DNA from: Muribaculaceae bacterium
Lineage (GTDB): Bacteria; Bacteroidota; Bacteroidia; Bacteroidales; Muribaculaceae
Assembly: GCA_902836725.1 (NCBI GenBank)
Contig: CADFRV010000075.1
Location: 1 to 10,372 of the forward strand
DNA length: 10,372 bases
Direction of reading: 5' to 3'
Shown here piece by piece: positions 1 through 6,525 of the stretch. Position 1 is the stretch's first letter, and every line of letters begins with the position of its first letter. The notes beneath the pieces are model-generated. The model saw nothing but the letters and a program-made list of their open reading frames with translations, was not told the DNA's origin and did no database searches. Position numbers and translations under genes: made by a program.

Positions 1-2139
1 GACCGTTTCCATAAATACACGCTTAAATCAGACCGCGCGCGTTCAGGCAAACTCGCCCTTTCCCTTAAAGAGCTGAGTGCCATAGAGCCGGGCGACTACA
101 TAGTGCATGTGGACCATGGCGTGGGGCGCTTCGGCGGCTTGCTGCGCACGCAGGTCAACGGCTCCACGCAGGAGATGATAAAGCTGATATACAAGAACAA
201 CGACTGTATATTCGTGAGCATACATGCCCTGCACAAACTTGCCAAATACCGCGGCAAGGAGGGTGTTGAGCCTACGATCAACAAACTCGGGTCGGGAGCG
301 TGGAACAAGCTTAAAGAGCGCACCAAGAGCAAGCTCAAGGATATTGCGCGCGACCTTATCAGGCTGTATGCGGCACGCAAGGAGGAGCTGGGGTTCAGTT
401 TCTCACCCGACAGCTACCTGCAGCATGAACTGGAAGCCTCTTTTATCTATGAGGATACCCCCGATCAGCTTACAGCCACCGCCGCTGTGAAAAAGGATAT
501 GGAGAGTGCGCGCCCGATGGACCGCCTGATCTGCGGCGACGTGGGTTTCGGCAAGACCGAGATAGCCATACGCGCCGCTTTCAAGGCCGCTACAGACGGC
601 AAGCAGGTGGCGGTGCTCGTGCCTACTACAGTGCTCGCATATCAGCATTTCAATACCTTCAGGGACCGCCTGGCCGATTTCCCGGTAAGGGTGGAATATC
701 TATCCCGCGCACGCACCGCCAAGCAGACCAAAGAGATACTCCGCGATCTGGCCGAGGGGAAGATCGACATACTCATCGGCACCCACCGCATTGTGGGAAA
801 AGATGTGAAATTCAAGGATCTCGGGCTGCTTGTAGTTGATGAGGAGCAGAAATTCGGAGTGTCGGTAAAGGAGAAACTGAAACAGATGAAGGTGAATGTG
901 GATACCATAACCATGAGCGCCACCCCGATTCCCCGCACACTCCAGTTCTCACTGATGGGTGCCCGCGACCTGTCGTCGCTCACCACCCCTCCGGCCAACC
1001 GTTATCCGATACTCACATCTGTGAATACGCTCACCGACGATATCCTTTCGGAAGCGCTCAACTTCGAGCTGTCGCGCAACGGGCAGGTGTTCATAATAAA
1101 CAACCGCATAGAGGGGCTATACCAGCTCGAGCAGATGGTGAAGCGTGTTATCCCTGACGCGCGCACTCTTGTGGCACACGGCCAGTTGCCCCCCGAGCAG
1201 CTTGAAAAGGCTGTGATAGATTTCGCCAACCATGATTACGACGTGCTTCTGGCCACAACCATAGTGGAGAGCGGTATCGACATGCCTAACGTGAACACGA
1301 TAATCGTGAACAACGCGCAGAACTTCGGCCTGTCTGAACTGCACCAGTTGCGCGGGCGTGTGGGGCGTTCGTCGCGCAAGGCGTTCTGCTACCTGATGGT
1401 ACCGCCGGGCAATCCGCTCACGCCGGTTGCACGCCGCCGGTTGCAGGCCATAGAAAGTTTCTCGGATCTCGGGAGCGGCATCCATATCGCCATGCAGGAT
1501 CTCGACATACGCGGCGCAGGCAACCTTCTCGGTGCCGAGCAGAGCGGCTTTATCGCCGATCTCGGTTACGAGACATACCAGAAGATACTCAAGGAGGCTG
1601 TGACTGAGCTTCGTACACAGGAATTTTCCGATACTTTCACCGCCGAGGACAACAGCGGCGAGGAGAAAGAGTTCGTGGCCGATTGCGTCATAGAAAGCGA
1701 TCTCGAGTTGCTGCTGCCTGCCACATATGTGCCGCAGGAGAGCGAGCGCATAGCCCTTTACCGCGAACTTGACTCTATTGAGCGGGAGACCGATCTGCAG
1801 GAGTTCCGCTCGCGTCTGCTCGACCGTTTCGGCAAGATACCCCCGGAGACCGCCGAGCTTATGCGTGTGCCCCGTCTGCGGCGTCTTGCCCGTCAGCTCG
1901 GTATAGAAAAGGTGTCGCTCAAGCAGGGGATAATGTACCTTTACTTTGTTGACGACTCCAACAAGGCATATTACCAGAGCCCGTCGTTCGGACGGCTTAT
2001 CACCTATCTGCAGCAGAATTCGCAGCGGGTAAAGATCCGCGAGAAGAACGGGCGCCGCTCATTTGCCGTCTCGTCTGTGCCGACCGTGGAGACTGCTGTC
2101 GCCATCCTTTCCGAGATCACTTCCCTCCCGGTGAGCTGA
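1..2139 (+). CDS. mfd: Transcription-repair coupling factor Mfd, C-terminal part (5' end outside window)
   Basis: Mfd is a cytoplasmic ATP-driven DNA translocase that displaces RNA polymerase stalled at DNA lesions and recruits UvrA for nucleotide excision repair. The frame is open from base 1 to the TGA at 2137-2139, giving 712 visible residues. E. coli Mfd has 1148, so roughly 400 N-terminal residues (the UvrB-like part) are probably missing. The visible part opens with the CarD-like RNA polymerase interaction domain (about residues 20-80, HVDHGVGRF). It continues with a superfamily 2 helicase core: Walker A GDVGFGKT (K185), DEEQ box (280-283), SATPIPRT (from 306) and motif VI QLRGRVGR (449-456). 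The RecG-like translocation motif follows (about 475-535, with DLDIRGAGNLLG), then the C-terminal regulatory domain (about 555-680). All motifs look intact. The GTG at 103 lies inside the RNA polymerase interaction domain and is not the start. The next gene, tRNA-Leu, is convergent. Confidence 0.96.
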   Translation, partial: DRFHKYTLKSDRARSGKLALSLKELSAIEPGDYIVHVDHGVGRFGGLLRTQVNGSTQEMIKLIYKNNDCIFVSIHALHKLAKYRGKEGVEPTINKLGSGAWNKLKERTKSKLKDIARDLIRLYAARKEELGFSFSPDSYLQHELEASFIYEDTPDQLTATAAVKKDMESARPMDRLICGDVGFGKTEIAIRAAFKAATDGKQVAVLVPTTVLAYQHFNTFRDRLADFPVRVEYLSRARTAKQTKEILRDLAEGKIDILIGTHRIVGKDVKFKDLGLLVVDEEQKFGVSVKEKLKQMKVNVDTITMSATPIPRTLQFSLMGARDLSSLTTPPANRYPILTSVNTLTDDILSEALNFELSRNGQVFIINNRIEGLYQLEQMVKRVIPDARTLVAHGQLPPEQLEKAVIDFANHDYDVLLATTIVESGIDMPNVNTIIVNNAQNFGLSELHQLRGRVGRSSRKAFCYLMVPPGNPLTPVARRRLQAIESFSDLGSGIHIAMQDLDIRGAGNLLGAEQSGFIADLGYETYQKILKEAVTELRTQEFSDTFTAEDNSGEEKEFVADCVIESDLELLLPATYVPQESERIALYRELDSIERETDLQEFRSRLLDRFGKIPPETAELMRVPRLRRLARQLGIEKVSLKQGIMYLYFVDDSNKAYYQSPSFGRLITYLQQNSQRVKIREKNGRRSFAVSSVPTVETAVAILSEITSLPVS

Positions 2140-2238
2140 TTCCGTCAACTCCAAAAAGTCCGCTGATCCCTGATTCCGGATCCCTCTTCAACCGGGGGCT
2201 GGGCCAACCGGTTCAGCAATAAGAATGATAGCTATATA

Positions 2239-2278
2239 CGTGAGGCGGTGTGTCAGAATTCTGACACACCGCCTCACG
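2239..2278. terminator. Perfect 40-nt palindrome, probable terminator between mfd and tRNA-Leu
   Basis: Bases 2239-2258 are the exact reverse complement of 2259-2278, with an EcoRI-like GAATTC at the centre. As RNA this can fold into a hairpin of up to 18 bp with an AAUU loop on either strand. It lies 99 nt after the mfd stop and 4 nt beyond the 3' end of the convergent tRNA, the usual place for a terminator. On the minus strand the following bases are moderately U-rich (TATATAGCTATCATTCTT). On the plus strand there is no T-run, so the tRNA is the better-supported client. The symmetry is more complete than a terminator needs, so a site for a dimeric DNA-binding protein or a small mobile palindromic repeat is also possible. 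The palindrome is seen directly; the terminator role is inferred from position. Confidence 0.55.
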
Positions 2279-2282
2279 GTTG

Positions 2283-2366
2283 TAGTCGAAGTGGGACTCG
2301 AACCCACACAGCCTCAACGGCCAAAGGATTTTAAGTCCTTCGTGTCTACCATTCCACCATTCGACC
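2283..2366 (-). tRNA. tRNA-Leu (anticodon UAA)
   Basis: Read on the minus strand, the 84 nt fold as a class II tRNA. The acceptor strands GGTCGAA and TTCGACT pair over seven positions, with a G-U pair at 1-72. T8 and G9 precede a D arm containing GGTAGA. The anticodon stem AAGGA/TCCTT closes the loop CTTAAAA, which has anticodon TAA at 2331-2333. A variable arm with a GCC/GGC stem follows, then the T arm GTGGG-TTCGAGT-CCCAC and discriminator A73 at 2283. The long variable arm, A73 and the UAA anticodon together identify a leucine tRNA reading UUA and UUG. CCA is not encoded (the next bases are CAA), so a CCA-adding enzyme must complete it. The gene stands alone, has a good promoter about 47 nt upstream, and ends next to the 2239-2278 palindrome. 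Confidence 0.97.
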
Positions 2367-2412
2367 GGCTTCTTGGCGCCTCAAAACCTCCTGCGGAGAT
2401 TTTTTACCGCTG

Positions 2413-2444
2413 CAAAGGTAAATAAAAAAAATAACCTCCGCAAA
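2413..2444 (-). promoter_or_regulatory. Bacteroidetes-type promoter of tRNA-Leu
   Basis: On the minus strand a TTTG box (2441-2444) is followed by exactly 20 nt and then TACCTTTG (2413-2420), a full match to the Bacteroidetes -33/-7 consensus TTTG-N19-21-TAnnTTTG. Transcription would begin near 2406, leaving a leader of about 40 nt before the tRNA 5' end at 2366. The spacer is T-rich. A 7-bp inverted repeat (TGCGGAG at 2392-2398 and CTCCGCA at 2436-2442, plus strand) brackets the -7 box. The sequence match is direct; promoter activity is inferred. Confidence 0.75.
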
Positions 2445-2492
2445 AAAATCGGCAATGACGATGCCGGAGAAAAGAAATAAGGTTAAGGGATA

Positions 2493-2524
2493 TTTGTGGA
2501 TGCTGATTATTATTGCTTAATTTG
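2493..2524 (+). promoter_or_regulatory. Probable promoter of the TlpA-like gene
   Basis: TTTG (2493-2496), a 20-nt spacer and TTAATTTG (2517-2524) match the Bacteroidetes promoter with one mismatch in the -7 box (TT for TA). The predicted start of transcription is near 2531, about 28 nt before the ATG at 2559. This fits the signal-peptide start and excludes the in-frame GTG at 2496, which would lie upstream of the transcript. The element is arranged back to back with the tRNA-Leu promoter. Confidence 0.55.
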
Positions 2525-2558
2525 TGAATTCTTAATTCCAGTCACGATCATAAACCTT

Positions 2559-4007
2559 ATGAATGCAAAAAGACTTCTGGCACTCGCTGTCATATTCCTG
2601 TCTGTAATAGCGCAGGCTTCTGTTGTCAGGGTAAAAGTGAGGAATCTCGGCGATGGCACCGTATCATATATGAAAAGCACCGATGGAATGATTACCAAAT
2701 GCAGTATATCTCCCGAACTTGATTCAGACAGCTGTTTTACGATAGACTTGGGTGGCTATGAAGGAATAGATGTCATAACATTCAATTGCAGAAAAGGTAA
2801 GGAGTATCTCAATAAATCGGTCTGGGTTCCGTTTGTCAGGAATGTCGAGATTGATTTTAATGCGGAAAACAAGATCGAGAGTGACGAAAATGCGTCCATA
2901 AAGGCTGCCGATGGAATAGCGACGGGTTTTCTGCATGATTTTTACTCCTATATGGATGGTGAGGCCGATCCGCTGCATTTGCGTGGCGATACTGTATCAG
3001 GATCGGTGTATGGAAAACTTGTCAACCGGGCTGACAGTCTGGTGTGGATAATTGAAAAATCGGTTCCTGAAAATATTGCAAAAGTATTCAGGCAGGGTAT
3101 TGCCATAAATACACTCTACTGGTTCCGCCAATGTTATGGCAGGGCAGTGAACGGCAGGCAACCGATATCTGCCCGGAATAAAGAAGAATGGGCCGATACG
3201 TTTGCACGCATGAAAAAGGATCTTGATCTGAATGCTCCGGAAAATGCGTTGAGCTATCTGTTCCGCAACACTGCGTATTGCTATTTTTCCGACTATGCCG
3301 AAAAGGAGAACCTGATCACAGAGCCGGCCTCGAAAGAGGTGTGGGACAGACTGTTTTTTGATTATGTGAAAGACAATCTGAAAGGGAAAGCCGCTCAGAC
3401 ACTTTGCGGGGATATTATAGTGGGTGATACGGAACAGGAAATATACTCAAAATGGATACCTGAACTCGCCGCTAAATTCCATGAGATATATCCCGGATCA
3501 TCACTTGAACCGGTTGTGAATGCTGCGGTTGTAAAAAACAGGGAAATGAACGCTCCCAAAGACATGACAGGCATCAACTTCATTACTGCCGGGCAGGCAA
3601 AAGATGTGGCAGGGCTTATTTCACGTTATAAAGGGAAGCCGGTACTGGTAGACATCTGGGCTACATGGTGCGGTCCGTGCCGCAGGAGTTTCAAGGAGAT
3701 CGCGCCGATAAGGGAGTTTGCCGAGGAAAAAGGGATTGTGTTGCTTTATATCTCTATAGATGAAAGTGAAAATGCGATGGAGACGGTAAAGGATGTTGTC
3801 GGGCTGTATGGCCTCAAGGGTGATCATATCGTGGTCAGCGGAGAGTTGAGAGAGGATGTGTTCGCTACTTTCGGAAACAGCAGAGGGATCCTGTCTGTCC
3901 CTCATTCCGCATTTTTCAACAAAGAGGGTGAGATGGTAGTGAAACGCTTCCAGGAGTCGGAGCTGCCCTCGGAGCTTCTCAAAAAACTCAAGACAATTGT
4001 GCCTTGA
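2559..4007 (+). CDS. Secreted thioredoxin-fold protein, TlpA/ResA type, with long N-terminal domain
   Basis: The product has 482 residues. The first ~20 (MNAKRLLALAVIFLSVIAQA) form a signal peptide with an AQA-S cleavage site and no lipobox cysteine, so a soluble periplasmic protein is expected. Residues from about 331 to the end form a thioredoxin-like domain with the redox motif WCGPC (C371, C374) and a cis-proline in SVPHS (P448), as in TlpA/ResA-type thiol-disulfide oxidoreductases. Residues about 21-330 are a beta-strand start followed by a largely helical region that I cannot assign. Long N-terminal extensions of this kind are common in Bacteroidetes TlpA-like proteins. The likely role is reducing or exchanging disulfides of exported proteins; the substrate is unknown. 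The start at 2559 is preferred to GTG 2496 because it begins the signal peptide and follows the predicted promoter. The gene appears monocistronic and is visibly richer in A+T than mfd or the RSH gene. Confidence 0.88.
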   Translation: MNAKRLLALAVIFLSVIAQASVVRVKVRNLGDGTVSYMKSTDGMITKCSISPELDSDSCFTIDLGGYEGIDVITFNCRKGKEYLNKSVWVPFVRNVEIDFNAENKIESDENASIKAADGIATGFLHDFYSYMDGEADPLHLRGDTVSGSVYGKLVNRADSLVWIIEKSVPENIAKVFRQGIAINTLYWFRQCYGRAVNGRQPISARNKEEWADTFARMKKDLDLNAPENALSYLFRNTAYCYFSDYAEKENLITEPASKEVWDRLFFDYVKDNLKGKAAQTLCGDIIVGDTEQEIYSKWIPELAAKFHEIYPGSSLEPVVNAAVVKNREMNAPKDMTGINFITAGQAKDVAGLISRYKGKPVLVDIWATWCGPCRRSFKEIAPIREFAEEKGIVLLYISIDESENAMETVKDVVGLYGLKGDHIVVSGELREDVFATFGNSRGILSVPHSAFFNKEGEMVVKRFQESELPSELLKKLKTIVP

Positions 4008-4171
4008 CCCGGGACAGCCGGCGTGATTGTCTGGAGGATAGGACCATGCCGGAAGCGGATGTCGGGAAATGGGACCGATCGGACTGCCTGTAGCGGGTGT
4101 GGAGAAGGATAATAAGAAGAATAGAGAGAATAAGGCGGTTGTGGAGAAATGTGTGATTTCTTCTTTTCTTC

Positions 4172-4202
4172 TTTGTGTTTACGACGGATTGTTGTAAATT
4201 TG
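4172..4202 (+). promoter_or_regulatory. Bacteroidetes-type promoter of the RSH-pgpH-rsmF cluster
   Basis: TTTG (4172-4175), a 19-nt spacer and TAAATTTG (4195-4202) match the TTTG-N19-21-TAnnTTTG consensus without mismatch. Transcription would start near 4209, leaving a leader of about 38 nt before the ATG at 4247. The in-frame GTG at 4175 falls inside the -33 box and so cannot be the translation start if this promoter is used. The DNA just upstream (about 4100-4150) is purine-rich, followed by a pyrimidine-rich stretch at 4157-4174. Confidence 0.75.
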
Positions 4203-4246
4203 CGAAATTGGGTATCAAAAATTCCCGTTTCAGCAGACCACTTACT

Positions 4247-6493
4247 ATGGCACAGAACAATAGTTTTACGACCGAAGCCGAGGACCGGCAGATTGAAGAG
4301 GCTTTCCGTGAAGTTCTTGACGGATATCTGAAAAGCAACCACCGGAAAAAGGTGGAGATCATAGAGCGGGCCTTCAATTTCGCCAAAGAGGCGCACAAAG
4401 GGATCCGCCGCCGGTCAGGAGAACCATATATATTGCATCCTATCGCCGTGGCCAAAATTGCCAGTCAGGAGATAGGCCTGGGGTCCACGTCAATCTGTGC
4501 CGCGCTGCTGCATGATGTGGTGGAGGACACGGAGTATACCGTGGAGGATATCGAGCAGAATTTCGGCAAGAAAATTGCGCAGCTCGTGGCCGGCCTCACC
4601 AAAATATCGGGAGGTATCTTCGGCGACAAGGCTTCGGCGCAGGCCGAGAATTTCAGGAAACTCCTGCTTACCATGAGCGAGGACATACGCGTGGTGCTGC
4701 TGAAGATGGCCGACCGTCTGCACAATATGCGTACTCTCGGCTCTATGGCTCCCAACAAGCAATACAAGATAGCCGGAGAGACACTTTATATCTACGCCCC
4801 TCTGGCACACCGCCTCGGACTATTCAAGATCAAGACCGAGTTGGAGGATCTCAGTTTCAAGTATGAACATCCCGACGCCTACCGGCAGATAAGCGAGAAA
4901 ATACAGGCCACCCAGGCGCACCGCACCGAAATCTACAACAATTTCGCGCAGCCGGTGCTTGAGAAACTCGACGCCATGGGGCTTAAATACACTGCCAAGG
5001 CGAGGGTCAAGTCGGTATATTCCATATGGAACAAGATGGAGGCGAAACATATACCGTTTGAAGAGGTTTATGACCTGTATGCCGCGCGTATAGTTTTCGA
5101 CTGTCCTGATCATGCGAAGGAGAAGAGTATCTGCTGGCAGATATATTCTGCGATAACAGACATATACCGGCTGCATCCGGAGCGCACACGCGACTGGATC
5201 TCAAGTCCGAAGGCAAACGGCTACCAGGCGCTGCACCTCACTGTGATGGGTCCCGACGGCAACTGGATCGAGGTGCAGATACGCTCGCGCAGGATGGACG
5301 AGATTGCGGAAAAGGGATTTGCCGCCCACTGGAAATACAAGGTCGGTGAAGGGGACGAGGAGTCAGAACTCGACGCATGGCTCCACACCATAAAGGATAT
5401 TCTCGACGATCCGGAACCGAATGCCCTGGATTTTCTCGATACGCTGAAACTCAATCTGTTTGCTTCTGAGATAGTGGTGTTCACCCCCAAAGGTGAACTG
5501 CTTACGCTGCCTATGGACGCTACGGTGCTCGATGTGGCTTTCAACCTGCATACCCAGATCGGATGCCACTGCATAGCAGGCAAGGTGAACCACAAACTGG
5601 TGCCGTTGAGCCAGCGCCTTAACTCGGGTGACCAGGTGGAGGTGCTTACCTCGCAGAGCCAGGTGCCGAAGCCGGAATGGATGGAATTTCTCAGCACGGC
5701 CAAAGGGAAATCGCGTCTGCGCGCCGCGCTGCGCAAACTGCATCAGCCCGCGATCGCGGCCGGCAAGGAGATATTTGCCAAATTCCTTAAGGAGAACGAT
5801 ATAGAAAACGATAATATCGCTATCACAAAAGTTATGGGGCTTTTCAGGGCGGAAAGCCGCGATGAGTTCTATTACCTTCTTGGCAACCAGGAAATAGTGC
5901 TCAATGACTATGTGGTGAAGACGCTCAAGAAGCAAAGTTCGGCCACGAAGAGGCTGCTTGACAAGCTGCTCTTCCGCCAGAGCCGTAAAGAGGCGCTCAA
6001 GGAGCAACAGATGTCGGAGAACCGGCCGCCTATCAATATGAAGGAGACGTATGTGCTCCGTTACGACGAGAACGGCAACGGCAATTTCCGTTTCTCGGAC
6101 TGCTGCAATCCTATCCCCGGTGACGATGTGCTCGGTTTCGTGGAGAGCAACGGCGATGTGGTGGTGCATTCGCTCGACTGTCCGCGTGCCAACGCTCTCA
6201 AGGCAAGTTTCGGCCCACGCATCGTAAGCACACGATGGGAGGTGGGGGATGTGACGTTTCTCGCCCATGTGCGCATAGAGGGGATCGACCGCCACGGCAT
6301 CCTTAACGAACTCATATCGCTTATCTCCTCCAACATGGCGCTCAATATCCGCGCGCTTGATATCCGCGCGGAAAAAGAGGTGTTTTTCTGCGACCTCTCC
6401 GTGCTGGTGGTGGATGTGGACGAGGTAAATGATCTCTGCGCCAAAGTAAAGAAAATCCCGGGCGTGCAGAAAGCGGCCCGCATATCATTGTAA
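4247..6493 (+). CDS. RelA/SpoT homologue, (p)ppGpp synthetase/hydrolase
   Basis: A long RSH enzyme of 748 residues that makes and degrades the stringent-response alarmone (p)ppGpp from GTP/GDP and ATP in the cytoplasm. The N-terminal HD hydrolase domain has its metal-site residues: H64 in YILHP, H89-D90 in LLHDVVEDT and D156 in MADRLHNMR. The synthetase domain has D276 in YDLYAARIV, the RDWISSPKANGYQALH stretch (from about 315) and E342 in EVQIRS. A TGS domain starts near 408. A conserved Cys pair, C619-C620 in SDCCNPIPGD, belongs to the zinc-finger-like region. A C-terminal ACT domain occupies about 670-748 (RHGILNELISLI). Both active sites look intact, so a bifunctional Rel/SpoT-like enzyme is the best call. 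I leave the symbol empty because Bacteroidales can carry more than one RSH paralogue. The ATG at 4247 is chosen because it follows the predicted promoter. The stop lies 32 nt before the PgpH-like gene. Confidence 0.95.
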   Translation: MAQNNSFTTEAEDRQIEEAFREVLDGYLKSNHRKKVEIIERAFNFAKEAHKGIRRRSGEPYILHPIAVAKIASQEIGLGSTSICAALLHDVVEDTEYTVEDIEQNFGKKIAQLVAGLTKISGGIFGDKASAQAENFRKLLLTMSEDIRVVLLKMADRLHNMRTLGSMAPNKQYKIAGETLYIYAPLAHRLGLFKIKTELEDLSFKYEHPDAYRQISEKIQATQAHRTEIYNNFAQPVLEKLDAMGLKYTAKARVKSVYSIWNKMEAKHIPFEEVYDLYAARIVFDCPDHAKEKSICWQIYSAITDIYRLHPERTRDWISSPKANGYQALHLTVMGPDGNWIEVQIRSRRMDEIAEKGFAAHWKYKVGEGDEESELDAWLHTIKDILDDPEPNALDFLDTLKLNLFASEIVVFTPKGELLTLPMDATVLDVAFNLHTQIGCHCIAGKVNHKLVPLSQRLNSGDQVEVLTSQSQVPKPEWMEFLSTAKGKSRLRAALRKLHQPAIAAGKEIFAKFLKENDIENDNIAITKVMGLFRAESRDEFYYLLGNQEIVLNDYVVKTLKKQSSATKRLLDKLLFRQSRKEALKEQQMSENRPPINMKETYVLRYDENGNGNFRFSDCCNPIPGDDVLGFVESNGDVVVHSLDCPRANALKASFGPRIVSTRWEVGDVTFLAHVRIEGIDRHGILNELISLISSNMALNIRALDIRAEKEVFFCDLSVLVVDVDEVNDLCAKVKKIPGVQKAARISL

Positions 6494-6525
6494 ATATTCC
6501 GAAAGTACCCGAACATAAGACAGGA

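Noticed and set aside
103..105. GTG as start of a short Mfd
   Set aside because: The frame is open to base 1 and codes for conserved Mfd sequence upstream of this codon.
2190..2213. AACCGG/CCGGTT stem as an mfd terminator
   Set aside because: Only 6 bp around a 12-nt loop and no T-run follows; the nearby 40-nt palindrome is a much better candidate.
2225..2425. 66-residue plus-strand open frame
   Set aside because: It runs antisense through the tRNA-Leu gene and the palindrome. The peptide containing VGLEPTQPQRPKDFKS is the familiar false translation of tRNA-Leu complements.
2496..2558. Upstream GTG start for the TlpA-like gene
   Set aside because: It adds 21 residues before a clear signal peptide and overlaps the predicted -33 box.
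3043..3051. Exact DnaA box (minus orientation) inside the TlpA-like gene
   Set aside because: A single 9-mer inside a coding region without partners is best explained by chance.
4114..4165. AAGAAGAA (4114-4121) and TTCTTCTT (4158-4165) as a long-range hairpin upstream of the RSH gene
   Set aside because: Low-complexity purine and pyrimidine tracts pair by chance. The segment also lies before the predicted transcription start.
4175..4246. Upstream GTG start for the RSH gene
   Set aside because: It lies inside the predicted -33 box. The ATG at 4247 gives a family-typical N-terminus.
5363..6295. 310-residue minus-strand open frame
   Set aside because: It lies entirely opposite the RSH gene, with His/Arg-rich composition typical of an antisense shadow and no recognisable motif.
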